From the NCBI RefSeq assembly GCF_023634655.1, contig NZ_JAMKMS010000001.1, positions 466,474 through 530,473 of the forward strand: a DNA stretch of 64,000 nt, given 5' to 3'. Below the pieces are notes generated by a model. That model was given only the letters and a program-made list of their open reading frames with translations, made no database searches and had not been told where the DNA came from. The position numbers and the translations under genes were made by a program. The DNA is from Vibrio methylphosphonaticus (GTDB taxonomy: Bacteria; Pseudomonadota; Gammaproteobacteria; Enterobacterales; Vibrionaceae). Of this stretch, positions 18,303 through 29,505 are shown in pieces (positions within the stretch are counted from its first letter, which is position 1; every line of letters starts with the position of its first letter).

Positions 18303-19232
18303 ATGGCGAATACGCTGTACCAAAAGCACATTATCTCAATTCCTGAGCTGTCTCGTGAAGAGCTCGAGCTCATCGTGGAAACAGCTGGACAACTTAAGTC
18401 AAATCCACAACCTGAGCTGATTAAAAATAAAGTCATTGCCAGCTGCTTCTTTGAACCTTCAACCCGCACGCGCTTGTCGTTCGAAACCGCTATCCAGCGA
18501 ATTGGCGGGGATGTGATTGGTTTTGATAGTGGCGGCAACACATCACTCGCAAAAAAAGGCGAAACACTTTCTGATTCCGTTCAAGTTATCTCTTCATACG
18601 TGGATGCCTTTGTCATGCGTCACCCACAAGAAGGAGCGGCTCGTCTTGCATCTGAGTTTTCAAATGGCACACCTGTCATTAATGCTGGTGATGGTGCCAA
18701 TCAACACCCGACACAAACGCTTTTAGACCTCTATAGCATTTATGAAACTCAGGGTCGACTTGATGACATCAATGTCGCATTCGTCGGTGATTTAAAATAT
18801 GGTCGAACCGTTCACTCGTTAACTCAAGCACTCGCGAAATTTAATAATGTTCGTTTTTATTTCATCGCGCCAGAGGCACTTGCCATGCCTGACTATATCT
18901 GTGAAGAGCTTGAAGAATCAGGTATCCAGTTTAGTGTTCACCAAGAGATTGAAGAAGTTGTGCCTGAACTAGATGTGCTTTACATGACTCGGGTACAGAA
19001 AGAGCGCTTTGATGAATCAGAATATGCGCACATCAAATCAGCCTATATTTTATCCGCGGACACTTTGAAGCAAGCACGCGACAACCTAAAAGTACTTCAC
19101 CCTCTTCCTCGTGTTGATGAAATCACCGTGGACGTTGATAAAACGCCTTACGCTTACTATTTCCAGCAAGCAGAGAACGGCGTCTATGCGCGTGAAGCGC
19201 TCTTAGCTCTTGTGTTAAATGAATCGTTGTAA
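18303..19232 (+). CDS. pyrB: Aspartate carbamoyltransferase, catalytic chain
   Basis: First committed step of pyrimidine synthesis: aspartate plus carbamoyl phosphate to carbamoyl aspartate. The 309-residue chain has STRTRLSFE (from residue 53), [10 protein letters not shown] near 134, and HPLPRVDEI near 265. I start at the ATG at 18303, which gives the normal N-terminus MANTLYQKH; the longer frame from 18222 runs through the attenuator and is rejected. pyrI follows after 14 bp. Regulated by slippage and attenuation in the leader. Confidence 0.98.
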   Translation: MANTLYQKHIISIPELSREELELIVETAGQLKSNPQPELIKNKVIASCFFEPSTRTRLSFETAIQRIGGDVIGFDSGGNTSLAKKGETLSDSVQVISSYVDAFVMRHPQEGAARLASEFSNGTPVINAGDGANQHPTQTLLDLYSIYETQGRLDDINVAFVGDLKYGRTVHSLTQALAKFNNVRFYFIAPEALAMPDYICEELEESGIQFSVHQEIEEVVPELDVLYMTRVQKERFDESEYAHIKSAYILSADTLKQARDNLKVLHPLPRVDEITVDVDKTPYAYYFQQAENGVYAREALLALVLNESL

Positions 19233-19246
19233 GGTAGGCACAGAAC

Positions 19247-19708
19247 ATGACTAGAGAAACTCAACTACAAGTAGAAGCAATTAAGAACGGTACCGTCATC
19301 GACCATATTCCTGCCAACATTGGTATCAAGGTCTTAAAACTGTTTGCCATGGATCAATCTCAACAACGTGTAACGATTGGTTTAAACCTTCCTTCTTCAG
19401 CGTTAGGCAGTAAAGACTTACTCAAAATTGAGAATGTCTTTGTTAGTGAAGAGCAAGCCAACAAATTAGCACTTTATGCGCCTCATGCCACGGTTAATCA
19501 AATCGAAAACTATGAAGTCAGTAAGAAATTAGCACTGGCGCTGCCAGAGCATATTACGGGTATCTTCGAATGCCCAAATACGAACTGCATTACTCATAAT
19601 GAGCCTGTAGACAGTAGCTTCCAAGTCTTCGAAAAGCATGATGACATTCGACTAAAATGTAAGTACTGCGAGAAAGTCTTTGCCAGAGAGATACTAACTG
19701 AGCGTTAA
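19247..19708 (+). CDS. pyrI: Aspartate carbamoyltransferase, regulatory chain
   Basis: Binds CTP/ATP and gives the ATCase dodecamer allosteric control. The 153-residue chain has the N-terminal allosteric domain and a C-terminal zinc domain whose four cysteines (109, 114, 138, 141) are all present. Cotranscribed with pyrB and followed by a terminator. Confidence 0.98.
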   Translation: MTRETQLQVEAIKNGTVIDHIPANIGIKVLKLFAMDQSQQRVTIGLNLPSSALGSKDLLKIENVFVSEEQANKLALYAPHATVNQIENYEVSKKLALALPEHITGIFECPNTNCITHNEPVDSSFQVFEKHDDIRLKCKYCEKVFAREILTER

Positions 19709-19724
19709 ACACACGGACATTATT

Positions 19725-19757
19725 AATCAAGCCTACTCAATGTAAGCTTGATTTTTA
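19725..19757 (+). terminator. Terminator of pyrBI
   Basis: AATCAAGC...GCTTGATT stem with an inner TAC/GTA extension, followed by TTTT, about 20 bp after pyrI. Confidence 0.8.
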
Positions 19758-19817
19758 TGAAGCCAGTTGGCAGTCTAGCCTTTATATTATTTCCCCTAAC
19801 ACAATGGAAGATGAACA

Positions 19818-20207
19818 ATGACTAAAGTACTTCATACTGAATCAGCTCCTGCTGCGATTGGCCCTTACGTTCAAGGCGTCGATCTTGGCAATATGGTTCT
19901 TACTTCAGGTCAAATTCCTGTCAACCCAATCACGGGTGACGTTTCTGATGATATCTCTGAACAAGCTCGTCAATCTCTAGACAACGTAAAAGCGGTTGTC
20001 GAATCATCAGGTCTAACGGTTAGTGATATCGTCAAGATGACAGTTTTTGTTAAGGATTTAAATGACTTTGGTACCGTCAATGACGTCTACGGCAAATTCT
20101 TTGATGAGCACCAAGTTGCCAACTACCCTGCTCGCTCATGTGTAGAAGTCGCACGTTTACCAAAAGATGTGAAGATTGAAATCGAAGCCATTGCGGTTCG
20201 TAAATAG
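19818..20207 (+). CDS. ridA: 2-iminobutanoate/2-iminopropanoate deaminase RidA
   Basis: Cytoplasmic trimer that hydrolyses reactive enamine/imine intermediates released by PLP enzymes such as threonine dehydratase. The 129-residue protein has the family motif RSCVEVARLPKD with the substrate-binding arginine at 106 and a conserved glutamate at 121. In E. coli ridA also lies next to pyrBI. It has its own upstream gap after the pyrI terminator, so it may have a separate promoter. Confidence 0.96.
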   Translation: MTKVLHTESAPAAIGPYVQGVDLGNMVLTSGQIPVNPITGDVSDDISEQARQSLDNVKAVVESSGLTVSDIVKMTVFVKDLNDFGTVNDVYGKFFDEHQVANYPARSCVEVARLPKDVKIEIEAIAVRK

Positions 20208-20262
20208 CACACTATCGTGTTATTTCATTGTCGATGAATAAGACATTGAAATACTAGAAACT

Positions 20263-20290
20263 AAAAAGGGTTGTTCACACAACCCTTTAT
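20263..20290. terminator. Shared terminator of ridA and plsC
   Basis: AAAGGGTTGT-TCAC-ACAACCCTTT with A/T tracts on both sides, lying between convergent genes; it should work in both directions. Confidence 0.88.
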
Positions 20291-20291
20291 T

Positions 20292-21020
20292 TTATTTCGT
20301 TTTATTGAGCTCGATAACTTCTGCATCAAGCTGCTCTAGCTTATGCTTCATCTGCTCTCGACACTGATTGGCAAGTTCTCGAATATTATCCTTACTGCAT
20401 CCTTCGGTAGAAACAGGTGGCAACATTTCAACAATGATATGTCCATTATCCCACTTGTTCAGCTTGAGGTGGGATGAGCTGCTACACACGATAGGGATAA
20501 TTGGCACTTTCGCCCCTATTGCAGCATGAAATGCACCCGTTTTAAATGGTAGCATCCCACGACCACGTGAACGCGTTCCTTCAGGAAACATCCAAACCGA
20601 TAGATTGCTTTTTTTCATACTATCGACAACTTGATCAATAGTTCCCTTCGCCTTGCTGCGATTGGCTCGATCAATCAAGATATTACCCGTGAGATAGTAC
20701 AGCTGACCAAAAAAGGGCATCCACGCTAAACTCTTTTTCCCAACCGTCACTACATTCGGTGTCACAGCGGCAGAGACAGTAAATAAATCCCAGTTATTTT
20801 GGTGGTTAGCTATATAGACATGCTGACCACGCTGATAGGCATCTTCTGGTAATCTAAGTTCGAGTTTTACACCAAAAACTTTAGACATCGCACCAAAGTA
20901 GCGACCAAATCTAAATACATGCTTTGGGTTTCTAGGGCTCAATAAACAGTAGCCGCACCCAAAAACAAACATGACGATAGCGAAAATAGCCACCGCTATA
21001 CAGCGGAAAAAAGCGATCAT
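20292..21020 (-). CDS. plsC: 1-acyl-sn-glycerol-3-phosphate acyltransferase
   Basis: Inner-membrane enzyme making phosphatidic acid. The 242-residue protein has an N-terminal hydrophobic segment (about 5-27), the catalytic HX4D box NHQNNWD (72-78), and the substrate-binding FPEGTRSRG near 145. It is alone on the minus strand upstream of the ridA terminator and downstream of murA with a 70-bp gap. Vibrios often carry several PlsC-like proteins; this one fits the main family well. Confidence 0.92.
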   Translation of the reverse strand: MIAFFRCIAVAIFAIVMFVFGCGYCLLSPRNPKHVFRFGRYFGAMSKVFGVKLELRLPEDAYQRGQHVYIANHQNNWDLFTVSAAVTPNVVTVGKKSLAWMPFFGQLYYLTGNILIDRANRSKAKGTIDQVVDSMKKSNLSVWMFPEGTRSRGRGMLPFKTGAFHAAIGAKVPIIPIVCSSSSHLKLNKWDNGHIIVEMLPPVSTEGCSKDNIRELANQCREQMKHKLEQLDAEVIELNKTK

Positions 21021-21090
21021 TTTGTGCTCCGACAGATATCAAAAAAAAGCCGAAACCTCTCGATTCCGGCTAATTGCTATTACTTAAACG

Positions 21091-22359
<1,269 letters not shown>

Positions 22360-22365
22360 TTAACC

Positions 22366-22620
22366 TTAAAGTGACATCAACTTTTTATCTCTAGCCCACT
22401 CTTCTGGAGTGAACGCCTTGATCGAGACGGCGTGGATGTCGTTACGCTGAATATATTCCATCAGAGGCTTATAGATCATCTGCTGTTTTTTAACTCGGCT
22501 CATGCCTGCGAATTGAGCATCTACTGCGATCACTTCGTAGTGGCTACCTTCACCTTTCACATGTACTTCTTCTAGGTTTAGTTCGCTTTGCAATAGTTCC
22601 TGTACTTTTGTGCTATCCAC
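22366..22620 (-). CDS. ibaG: BolA-family protein IbaG
   Basis: Small BolA-type protein (84 aa) that works with monothiol glutaredoxins in iron-sulfur cluster handling and affects envelope maintenance in V. cholerae (family knowledge). The [16 protein letters not shown] segment here reads [19 protein letters not shown] (20-38), with the conserved FAG and the C-terminal [13 protein letters not shown]. It lies between mlaB and murA as in E. coli (YrbA). Confidence 0.92.
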   Translation of the reverse strand: MDSTKVQELLQSELNLEEVHVKGEGSHYEVIAVDAQFAGMSRVKKQQMIYKPLMEYIQRNDIHAVSIKAFTPEEWARDKKLMSL

Positions 22621-22629
22621 AAGATACTC

Positions 22630-22929
22630 CTAAATGTGTTTCTCAATTACCGATTCAACATTACTTAGCTGAAACAACATTTTCAGCTCGTCGGGCACGA
22701 AGCTGAGCATTATATGACACTTTCGATTTTTTGCATGCTCTATTAAGTGAATTAGCATCACCATACCAGCAGAATCTATCCGTTCTACCTCTTTTAAAGA
22801 CACATTAATACCCGATTCAGGGTAGTCAAGTGCCTCTACCTGCTTCCAAAGTGAAGGGACAGTGTCTCGCGTCAAGATACCAATTAAGGATAAATTGATA
22901 CCGTCACTAAAGTCGAATTCAGCACTCAC
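22630..22929 (-). CDS. mlaB: STAS-domain protein MlaB
   Basis: Cytoplasmic subunit of the MlaFEDB phospholipid transporter, needed for assembly and ATPase activity. The 99-residue protein is a STAS domain with the RIDSAGMVML segment near residue 50, which carries the conserved Asp-Ser-Ala. Its start overlaps the mlaC stop by 4 bp, indicating translational coupling. Confidence 0.92.
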   Translation of the reverse strand: MSAEFDFSDGINLSLIGILTRDTVPSLWKQVEALDYPESGINVSLKEVERIDSAGMVMLIHLIEHAKNRKCHIMLSFVPDELKMLFQLSNVESVIEKHI

Positions 22930-23591
22930 TGTCCTGACTTCCCTTCAAATCGAATCGATGCCTGAGACAATGTCTCCAATTCTTTCGCCACAGAGAGGAT
23001 ACCCTCTTGACGGATTTTACTGTTCCATTCTGACTGCTTACTTGACAGCAGGCTTATACCTTCTGCAATCATATCAAACGCTTTCCAGTCACCTGTTTTC
23101 TTATCTTTTCTTAGTTTGAACTCAAGATTAATATTAGGTCTTGGCGAGTCCAATATCGTGACTCTTACGCCTGTGATCGTTGTTTTATCGTCAATACTAG
23201 GCCTAGGTCCAAATTGAATCTCTTGTCCGGTATATTGCGTTAACACTTGCGCATAAGAGGTAACAAGGTATTCGCGAAATGCTTTTGCAAACTCTAATAC
23301 GTCCTCACGCTTCGCGCCTTTTAAATTCGGACCTAACAATTTTAACGCTGCATAGCGATCGTTAACATAAGGCATTAACTCTTCTTCAACGACCACCTTT
23401 AGATAGTTAGGGTCGTTTTGAACTAACGACTGCTCTTTCGCCAGCCGCGCAAAAGTACGATCCGCTACTTTTTGCATCATCTCGTAAGGCTGACTTTTAT
23501 CAATATCTTGAGCCGACACACTAAACGTGCCCAACACAACCATCAGCGCCACCCAAATTCTGATTATCGTATTACTCTTTGTTCGAATCAT
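22926..23591 (-). CDS. mlaC: Periplasmic phospholipid-binding protein MlaC
   Basis: Carries phospholipid between the outer-membrane MlaA complex and MlaFEDB. The protein (221 aa) begins with a signal peptide (MIRTKSN, then a hydrophobic stretch ending near VSAQ). It has the Tol-Tol-Ttg2 family core (LLGPNLKGAKREDVLEF, AFREYLVTSYA). I start at 23591, where GGAGG lies 8 nt upstream; the frame to 23606 begins with TTG inside that site. It overlaps mlaD by 20 bp. Confidence 0.95.
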   Translation of the reverse strand: MIRTKSNTIIRIWVALMVVLGTFSVSAQDIDKSQPYEMMQKVADRTFARLAKEQSLVQNDPNYLKVVVEEELMPYVNDRYAALKLLGPNLKGAKREDVLEFAKAFREYLVTSYAQVLTQYTGQEIQFGPRPSIDDKTTITGVRVTILDSPRPNINLEFKLRKDKKTGDWKAFDMIAEGISLLSSKQSEWNSKIRQEGILSVAKELETLSQASIRFEGKSGQ

Positions 23592-24060
23592 CTGAACTTC
23601 CTCCAATGCTGTACAGCACTTGACCTATCATATCTTCCAACACTAAAGCTGACTTGGTGTCTTCTATTCTGCCGCCATCCACTAAATATTCTTCGTCATC
23701 AAATATAAAACCTGGAACGAGACCGACATATTGCTCGCCAATTAGCCCCGAGGTGAGTATCTGTGCACTGGAAGTATCCGGAAACTGATAGTCCGCATTA
23801 ATCGATAGTTCAACGACAGGTAAATAGCTTTCCTTATCAAGATGTATCTTACTAACTCGCCCAACGACTACCCCGCCAACCTTGACTGGAGAGCGTGCTT
23901 TTAAGCTACCAATGTTGTCAAATCGAGCCTCTAATGTGTAAGTATCCGTTGAACCAAGCCCTTTCACGTCAGCAACCTGAAAAATGATAAACAAAATTGC
24001 GCAAAGTCCTGTGAGAACAAAGCCACCTACCCACATTTCTAGCTTTCTAGTTTGTTGCAT
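23572..24060 (-). CDS. mlaD: MCE-domain protein MlaD
   Basis: Membrane-anchored ring subunit of the MlaFEDB transporter. One N-terminal transmembrane segment (about 8-28) is followed by an MCE domain (ARSPVKVGGVVVG near 55, LTSGLIGEQYVGLVPG near 105-120). The 162-residue length is normal. Located between mlaE and mlaC, overlapping mlaC. Confidence 0.96.
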   Translation of the reverse strand: MQQTRKLEMWVGGFVLTGLCAILFIIFQVADVKGLGSTDTYTLEARFDNIGSLKARSPVKVGGVVVGRVSKIHLDKESYLPVVELSINADYQFPDTSSAQILTSGLIGEQYVGLVPGFIFDDEEYLVDGGRIEDTKSALVLEDMIGQVLYSIGGSSDDSNKE

Positions 24061-24077
24061 TCATAATTCCTTTATTC

Positions 24078-24857
24078 TCAATTGCCAAACATCAATGCGG
24101 TGAGTAAAAAATCCAACCCTAATACCGCCAGCGACGAGTGAACGACCGTTCTTGTTGTCGCCTGACTGATGCCTTCTGATGTTGGTACCGCATCGTAACC
24201 ATTAAAGAGCGCTATCCAAGTCACCGTTATTGCAAATACAATACATTTCAACGCACTGTTACCAATGTCTCTTCCCAACTCTACCGATGACTGCATCGCC
24301 GACCAAAAGCTTCCATGGTCGATGCCTTTCCAATCCACACCAACTAATTGCCCACCCCAAATACCAATAGACATAAAGATCATCGCCAGTAATGGCATCG
24401 AGATAACACCAGCCCAGAAACGGGGTGCTATAACGCGTTTTAGCGGATCCACTGCCATCATTTCCATGCTCGATAATTGCTCTGTCGCTTTCATCAAACC
24501 GATTTCTGCCGTTAATGCTGAACCAGCGCGACCTGCAAATAACAATGCTGTCACAACTGGTCCTAACTCCCTAAGCAGTGACAGAGACACCATTTGCCCA
24601 AGGCTTCCTTCCGCCCCATAATCCACCAGCACAACATAGCCTTGTAAACTCAATACCATGCCAATAAACAACCCCGAGACGGTGATAATGGCCAGAGACT
24701 GTACACCCACATTGTGTAATTGCTTAATTAGCAAAGGGAAATTTTTTATAGGTTGAGGCTTTGATAGCAGCACCCCTAACAAAACAAAGGTCGCACGCCC
24801 CCACGACTGACAAAACATCAGAGTACGGTGACCAAGCTTTTGTACCAGCTCTAACAT
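24078..24857 (-). CDS. mlaE: ABC permease MlaE
   Basis: Inner-membrane permease of the Mla phospholipid system. The 259-residue protein has about five hydrophobic segments and the family signature [24 protein letters not shown] (seen in pieces around residue 95-118) plus the [13 protein letters not shown] coupling segment near 130. It starts one base after the mlaF stop, indicating coupled translation. Confidence 0.96.
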   Translation of the reverse strand: MLELVQKLGHRTLMFCQSWGRATFVLLGVLLSKPQPIKNFPLLIKQLHNVGVQSLAIITVSGLFIGMVLSLQGYVVLVDYGAEGSLGQMVSLSLLRELGPVVTALLFAGRAGSALTAEIGLMKATEQLSSMEMMAVDPLKRVIAPRFWAGVISMPLLAMIFMSIGIWGGQLVGVDWKGIDHGSFWSAMQSSVELGRDIGNSALKCIVFAITVTWIALFNGYDAVPTSEGISQATTRTVVHSSLAVLGLDFLLTALMFGN

Positions 24858-24858
24858 A

Positions 24859-25653
24859 TTAAAAAAGATCCTGTTCTAGTGACTTGGCTGGATAGCGAAA
24901 CGGCACTGGGCCATCAGCATCACCGACTAAAAACTGCTGAACTCTTGGGTCTGGATTATTTCTAAGCTCCGCAGGAGAGCCTTTGGCTACAATTTTTCCG
25001 TCAGCAAGCAAATATACCCAGTCTGCAATGGACATCACCTCAGGGACATCGTGTGACACTACGACAGAAGTAAGATTAAGCGCTGTGTTTAACGAGCGAA
25101 TTAATTGAACCAACACCCCCATTGTAATCGGGTCCTGCCCCACAAACGGCTCATCATACATAATGAGTTCAGGATCGAGCGCGATGGCTCTTGCCAGTGC
25201 AGCTCGCCGTGCCATGCCACCAGAAAGCTCACTTGGCATTAACTGGGCTGCGCCTCGCAAACCGACGGCTTCAAGCTTTAACAATACAAGTGTTCGTATC
25301 AGCGATTCTGATAATTGAGTGTGTTCTCGAAGGGGAAAGGCAACATTGTCAAAGACGGTAAGATCAGTAAACAGTGCTCCAGACTGAAACAGCATGCTCA
25401 TTTTTTTTCGTACTTCGTATAAACGTTTACGAGATAATGAGGGAATATTGGCGTCTTCAAACCAGATTTCGCCACGATCTGGGTACAACTGTCCGCCAAT
25501 TAGACGCAATAACGTCGTTTTACCAATTCCAGATGGCCCCATGATTGCCGTGATCTTCCCTTTAGGCACACGCAGTTCAATATCATCGAAGATAACACGC
25601 TCGCCTCGAGAGAATGACAGCCCTTTCACGGAAACCAAGTCATTGTTTGACAT
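24859..25653 (-). CDS. mlaF: ABC ATPase MlaF
   Basis: ATPase that drives the Mla transporter. The 264-residue protein has Walker [10 protein letters not shown] near 40-48, an ABC signature in LSGGMARR near 143, Walker [14 protein letters not shown] near 165, and the switch histidine in VVSHDVPEV near 200. First gene of the mlaFEDCB-ibaG-murA series. It is divergent from yrbG across about 300 bp. Confidence 0.97.
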   Translation of the reverse strand: MSNNDLVSVKGLSFSRGERVIFDDIELRVPKGKITAIMGPSGIGKTTLLRLIGGQLYPDRGEIWFEDANIPSLSRKRLYEVRKKMSMLFQSGALFTDLTVFDNVAFPLREHTQLSESLIRTLVLLKLEAVGLRGAAQLMPSELSGGMARRAALARAIALDPELIMYDEPFVGQDPITMGVLVQLIRSLNTALNLTSVVVSHDVPEVMSIADWVYLLADGKIVAKGSPAELRNNPDPRVQQFLVGDADGPVPFRYPAKSLEQDLF

Positions 25654-25954
25654 AGAGTTCCTTATCTACAAAGCCAAATCCTTAGAGCCTTACATCATAA
25701 TGATCGCAACGCACAATGAAAACCCTAAAATGATGACGAGTCTCGATGCTGCGACACGCATGTCTGAGTATTCATCGCATTTCCGGCCGATAATGCGACT
25801 AACATTGATGCGGCTCTCGGATTCACCACTATTATTAGCGTATATGGTTCTGAAACATAATGTGTATTTTATTTGTTGATTAGCTTCCATTTTGGATGCT
25901 AAACCGTCAAAATTACCCGCCAAATATCTTAATAAAAGTGAATGGATCTAAAGC
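25654..25954. other. mlaF-yrbG divergent intergenic region
   Basis: Three hundred bases that should carry the promoters of the two divergent operons. I see no strong consensus promoter. A 77-codon minus-strand frame (25690-25923) ends in a hydrophobic stretch but lacks a ribosome-binding site and is not called. Confidence 0.5.
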
Positions 25955-26923
25955 ATGCTTGAAGCAGTGGTGTTTCTTATTATCGGTCTCGTATTTCTAG
26001 TATGGAGTGCAGACAAACTCGTTTATGGTTCCGCAGCATTAGCGCGAAATTTTGGTATATCACCGCTAGTTATTGGTATGACGATCCTTGCTATGGGCTC
26101 TTCTGCGCCAGAAATGATGGTGTCAGCAACCGCGGCTCTAGAAGGTAAAACGGATACGGCGGTCGGTAACGTTCTTGGCTCAAACATCGCCAACATAGCG
26201 CTGATCCTTGGTATCACCGCGATGATCAAGCCACTTTCCATTTCTTCTGGCATTTTAAGACGTGAACTTCCACTGATGATCGCGGTCACACTAATAGCCG
26301 GTATCTTACTTTGGGATAGCCACTTAGGTTTTTACGAAGGCATCATCTTATTCGCGCTATTTGGTGCTTTCATTATCGCTATGCTTCACATCAGCAAAAC
26401 GGAAAAAGCCAGTGGCGGAGACGTTATGCTTGATGACCAAGAGTCTGAGATCCCGGAAGGAGTGAGCAACGGCAAAGCCGCGATGTGGGTTATTATTGGT
26501 CTAATTATCCTCCCTATTGCCGCTGGCCGTCTCGTTGATAGCGCTGTAACGATAGCGCAATTCTTCGGTATGAGTGACCTTGTTATCGGCTTAACCATTA
26601 TTGCTATTGGTACTAGCTTACCTGAACTCGCCGCTTCTTTGGCCGGCGTTTTGAAAGGCGAAGATGATATGGCAGTCGGTAATATTATTGGTTCCAATGT
26701 CTTTAATATCCTCGCCGTTATGGGTATACCTGGCGTATTAAATCCATCTGTTTTGAGTGAACACGCAATGGGCCGTGATTTTTGGGTCATGTTAGGCGTG
26801 TCATTGTTGCTCGTTGTCATGGCACTTGGAAAATCTCGTAGCATCAATCGCCTAGAAGGCTTCATCCTATTTGCCTGTTTCCTGGCTTATCAAATCTACC
26901 TCATCGCCAATATGGCATCTTAG
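25955..26923 (+). CDS. yrbG: Calcium/sodium antiporter (CaCA family)
   Basis: Inner-membrane cation/Ca2+ exchanger. The 322-residue protein has ten or so hydrophobic segments arranged as two inverted repeats. Each carries an alpha-repeat motif: GSSAPEMMVS with GNVLGSNIANI in the first half, GTSLPELAAS with GNIIGSNVFNI in the second. The acidic residues in GSSAPE and GTSLPE match the ion-binding pair of the family. The first gene of the yrbG-kdsD-kdsC-lptCAB run, as in E. coli. True substrate is unproven. Confidence 0.93.
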   Translation: MLEAVVFLIIGLVFLVWSADKLVYGSAALARNFGISPLVIGMTILAMGSSAPEMMVSATAALEGKTDTAVGNVLGSNIANIALILGITAMIKPLSISSGILRRELPLMIAVTLIAGILLWDSHLGFYEGIILFALFGAFIIAMLHISKTEKASGGDVMLDDQESEIPEGVSNGKAAMWVIIGLIILPIAAGRLVDSAVTIAQFFGMSDLVIGLTIIAIGTSLPELAASLAGVLKGEDDMAVGNIIGSNVFNILAVMGIPGVLNPSVLSEHAMGRDFWVMLGVSLLLVVMALGKSRSINRLEGFILFACFLAYQIYLIANMAS

Positions 26924-26933
26924 GAGTCACGTC

Positions 26934-27902
26934 ATGTCTTCATTTGATTATATCGGTTCCGCAAAGCGCGTGTTAGATACTGAGATTTTAGCCCTACAAC
27001 ATCTTGAGCATTACATTGATGAGCATTTTGAAGCCGTTTGTCATAGCATTTTGAACCATCAGGGCAAAGTGATCGTTATGGGAATGGGCAAGTCTGGTCA
27101 TATTGGCAAAAAGATGGCGGCAACGTTTGCTAGCACAGGGACCTCCGCTTTTTTCGTGCACCCAGGTGAAGCGGCGCACGGTGACTTGGGTATGATTGAA
27201 GCGAAAGACCTCGTTATTGCGATATCTAATTCCGGTGAATCACATGAAATCATTAGCCTGTTTCCTGTATTCAAACGCCTAGGTATCACCACGGTAAGCA
27301 TGACAGGTAAACCCACCTCCACGATGGCTAAGCTTTCCGATTATCACTTACAAATTACTGTGCCCAAAGAAGCATGCCCACTCGGCTTAGCACCCACATC
27401 AAGTTCCACCGCCACTCTAGTGATGGGAGATGCTTTAGCCATTGCTTTACTTGAAGCAAGGGGGTTTAGTGAAGAAGATTTTGCGCTCTCCCACCCTGGT
27501 GGCGCGCTAGGGCGTAAACTACTGCTAAAGTTAAGTGACATCATGCACTCAGGAGAGGCGCTACCGTTTGTTAGCCCTGAAACTCTCGTCCGAGATGCAC
27601 TGCTAAGAATCACAGAAAAAGGGTTGGGTATGACCGCTGTGGTTAATGAGTCTCGTGAACTGTTAGGCATTTTTACTGATGGCGACTTACGACGCATTTT
27701 AGATAAACGCATTGATATTCACACGACGAGTATCGGTGAGGTTATGACGCTCAATCCAACCACTGCCGAGCCAAACATGCTGGCAGCAGAAGGGCTTAAC
27801 CTAATGCAATCTAAAAATATTAATGGCTTAATTTTACTCGAAGACAGTCAGGTGGTAGGGGCACTCAACATGCACGACTTGCTAAAAGCAGGGGTAATGT
27901 AA
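26934..27902 (+). CDS. kdsD: Arabinose-5-phosphate isomerase KdsD
   Basis: Converts ribulose-5-phosphate to arabinose-5-phosphate for Kdo, the inner core sugar of LPS. The 322-residue protein has a SIS domain (GMGKSGHIGKK near 48, SNSGESHEI near 100) and two CBS domains (about 205-322). I start at the ATG at 26934 after a TAGGAG; the longer frame overlaps yrbG by 50 bp and is rejected. The stop codon overlaps the kdsC start by one base. Confidence 0.97.
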   Translation: MSSFDYIGSAKRVLDTEILALQHLEHYIDEHFEAVCHSILNHQGKVIVMGMGKSGHIGKKMAATFASTGTSAFFVHPGEAAHGDLGMIEAKDLVIAISNSGESHEIISLFPVFKRLGITTVSMTGKPTSTMAKLSDYHLQITVPKEACPLGLAPTSSSTATLVMGDALAIALLEARGFSEEDFALSHPGGALGRKLLLKLSDIMHSGEALPFVSPETLVRDALLRITEKGLGMTAVVNESRELLGIFTDGDLRRILDKRIDIHTTSIGEVMTLNPTTAEPNMLAAEGLNLMQSKNINGLILLEDSQVVGALNMHDLLKAGVM

Positions 27903-28459
27903 TGACTCAAATGACCGAAACACTTTATGGACCAGTAGCAACCACGCTTGTTAACCAAGCGGCACAGGTCCAGTTACTTATTTGTGATGTTGATGGGGTC
28001 TTCTCTGATGGCCTTGTTTACATGGGTAACGATGGTGAAGAACTCAAAACGTTTCATACTCGCGATGGATATGGCGTCAAGGCACTAATGAATGCGGGTA
28101 TTGAGGTGGCTATTATTACTGGCCGAACATCAAGAATCGTTGAAAATCGAATGAAAGCCTTAGGTATTACTTTGATTTACCAGGGCCAAGATGACAAAGT
28201 CATTGCGTATCAAGATATCTGTAATAAGCTCAATATAGCGGCTAGCCAAACCGCCTATATCGGGGATGATCTCATTGATTGGCCAGTTATGGAACAGATT
28301 GGCTTTAGTGTTTGTGTGGCGGATGGGCACCCATTATTGGCAAGAAAAGCCGACTACGTCACCTCAATACCGGGTGGACGTGGCGCGGTTCGAGAGGTTT
28401 GCGATATTATTTTAGAATCGAAAGGACAACTGGAACTTCATAAAGGTTTGAGTATATGA
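27902..28459 (+). CDS. kdsC: Kdo-8-phosphate phosphatase KdsC
   Basis: HAD-family phosphatase releasing Kdo from Kdo-8-phosphate. The 185-residue protein has the HAD nucleophile motif CDVDGVFSDG (Asp29 and Asp31), ITGRTS near 80, and YIGDDLIDWPVM near 120. Cap-less subclass, tetrameric in relatives. It overlaps kdsD by one base and lptC by four. Confidence 0.97.
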   Translation: MTQMTETLYGPVATTLVNQAAQVQLLICDVDGVFSDGLVYMGNDGEELKTFHTRDGYGVKALMNAGIEVAIITGRTSRIVENRMKALGITLIYQGQDDKVIAYQDICNKLNIAASQTAYIGDDLIDWPVMEQIGFSVCVADGHPLLARKADYVTSIPGGRGAVREVCDIILESKGQLELHKGLSI

Positions 28460-29019
28460 GTCTATCTCGTACTATTTATACCCTTTTATTCATCATATCG
28501 CTTGGTTGTGCGTATTATCTCTATACCAAAAAAGATACTGACGTAATTCAAGTTGCACCAAATATTGAACTACCAGCCTTCAGCGGCAGAGATCTGCATA
28601 ATATCTCTTATTCCGATAGTGGTGTACGAAGCTACAGCATTAATTCCATCCATCTCGAGCATTTTTCTAAAAAAGGCGAGACTGTATTTGAGCGCCCTGT
28701 ATTAAAGATCTATGTACAGGGTACAACTCAAGAGTGGGAAATTTCAGCGGCAAGAGCCATTCTCGACAAGCAAGATGTGTTAACTCTCTATGAGGATGTC
28801 ATCGCTAGAAATTTGCTTGATGACTCTGGTTTCGATACCTTATCAACAGACCAAATGAGCATTCAGTTAGACAATCGTGATTTTTGGGCAGATACTAACG
28901 TTCTTATGTTAGGCCCACAGTTTGAAACGCGTGGGGATGCGATGAAAGGAAACTTCGCAGACAACCTCGCAGAGCTTTATAAAAAAGTGAATAGTAAATA
29001 TGAAACTCTCACACCTTAG
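28456..29019 (+). CDS. lptC: LPS export protein LptC
   Basis: Bitopic inner-membrane protein that receives LPS from LptB2FG and passes it to LptA. It has one N-terminal transmembrane segment (about 5-22) and a periplasmic beta-jellyroll. The family is weakly conserved; the call rests on size (187 aa), topology and place between kdsC and lptA. It overlaps both neighbours, a sign of tight translational coupling. Confidence 0.93.
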   Translation: MSLSRTIYTLLFIISLGCAYYLYTKKDTDVIQVAPNIELPAFSGRDLHNISYSDSGVRSYSINSIHLEHFSKKGETVFERPVLKIYVQGTTQEWEISAARAILDKQDVLTLYEDVIARNLLDDSGFDTLSTDQMSIQLDNRDFWADTNVLMLGPQFETRGDAMKGNFADNLAELYKKVNSKYETLTP

Positions 29020-29494
29020 CATTGGGCTTTGCCTGATATTACCAGTAGCCGCATACGCACTCTCTACGGATACGGAACAACCCGTGTATATCGACTCTGA
29101 CAGCCAACAGCTTGATATGAAAAGTAATCAAGTCACGTTCGTCGGCGATGTAAAACTAAAACAAGGCAGCATAAATATTAATGCCGACAAGATCATCGTT
29201 ACCAGAGAAGCCAAAACAGGCGCACTTCAAGTGATTGAAGGATTCGGTAATTTAGCGACGTTCTCGCAATTAACTGACGACGGTAAGACCTTGTATGGCG
29301 AGGCAAAGACACTACATTACGCCCTGCAAGATGATCAATTAACGATGACAAACCAAGCAATGCTGTCGCAAGATGGCAGTATTATTCGCGGCACCACCAT
29401 TCGCTATAGAATTTCATCGCAAAAACTCATTGCTGATGGTAACTCTAATGAACGGGTATCTACCGTCCTTCAACCTCAACAAGCTCAAGAGTAA
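29000..29494 (+). CDS. lptA: LPS transport periplasmic protein LptA
   Basis: Forms the periplasmic bridge for LPS. The 164-residue protein has a signal peptide ([15 protein letters not shown], about 5-19). The OstA/LptA fold follows, with the typical [20 protein letters not shown] and NINADKIIV segments. It starts inside lptC (20-bp overlap) with little ribosome-binding site of its own. lptB follows after 11 bp. Confidence 0.95.
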   Translation: MKLSHLSIGLCLILPVAAYALSTDTEQPVYIDSDSQQLDMKSNQVTFVGDVKLKQGSININADKIIVTREAKTGALQVIEGFGNLATFSQLTDDGKTLYGEAKTLHYALQDDQLTMTNQAMLSQDGSIIRGTTIRYRISSQKLIADGNSNERVSTVLQPQQAQE

Positions 29495-29505
29495 ATACTT
29501 CGATT

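Noticed and set aside
25690..25923. 77-codon minus-strand frame upstream of mlaF ending in a hydrophobic stretch
   Set aside because: Could be a tiny membrane protein, but no ribosome-binding site precedes any of its starts, it resembles nothing known, and the interval must hold two divergent promoters.
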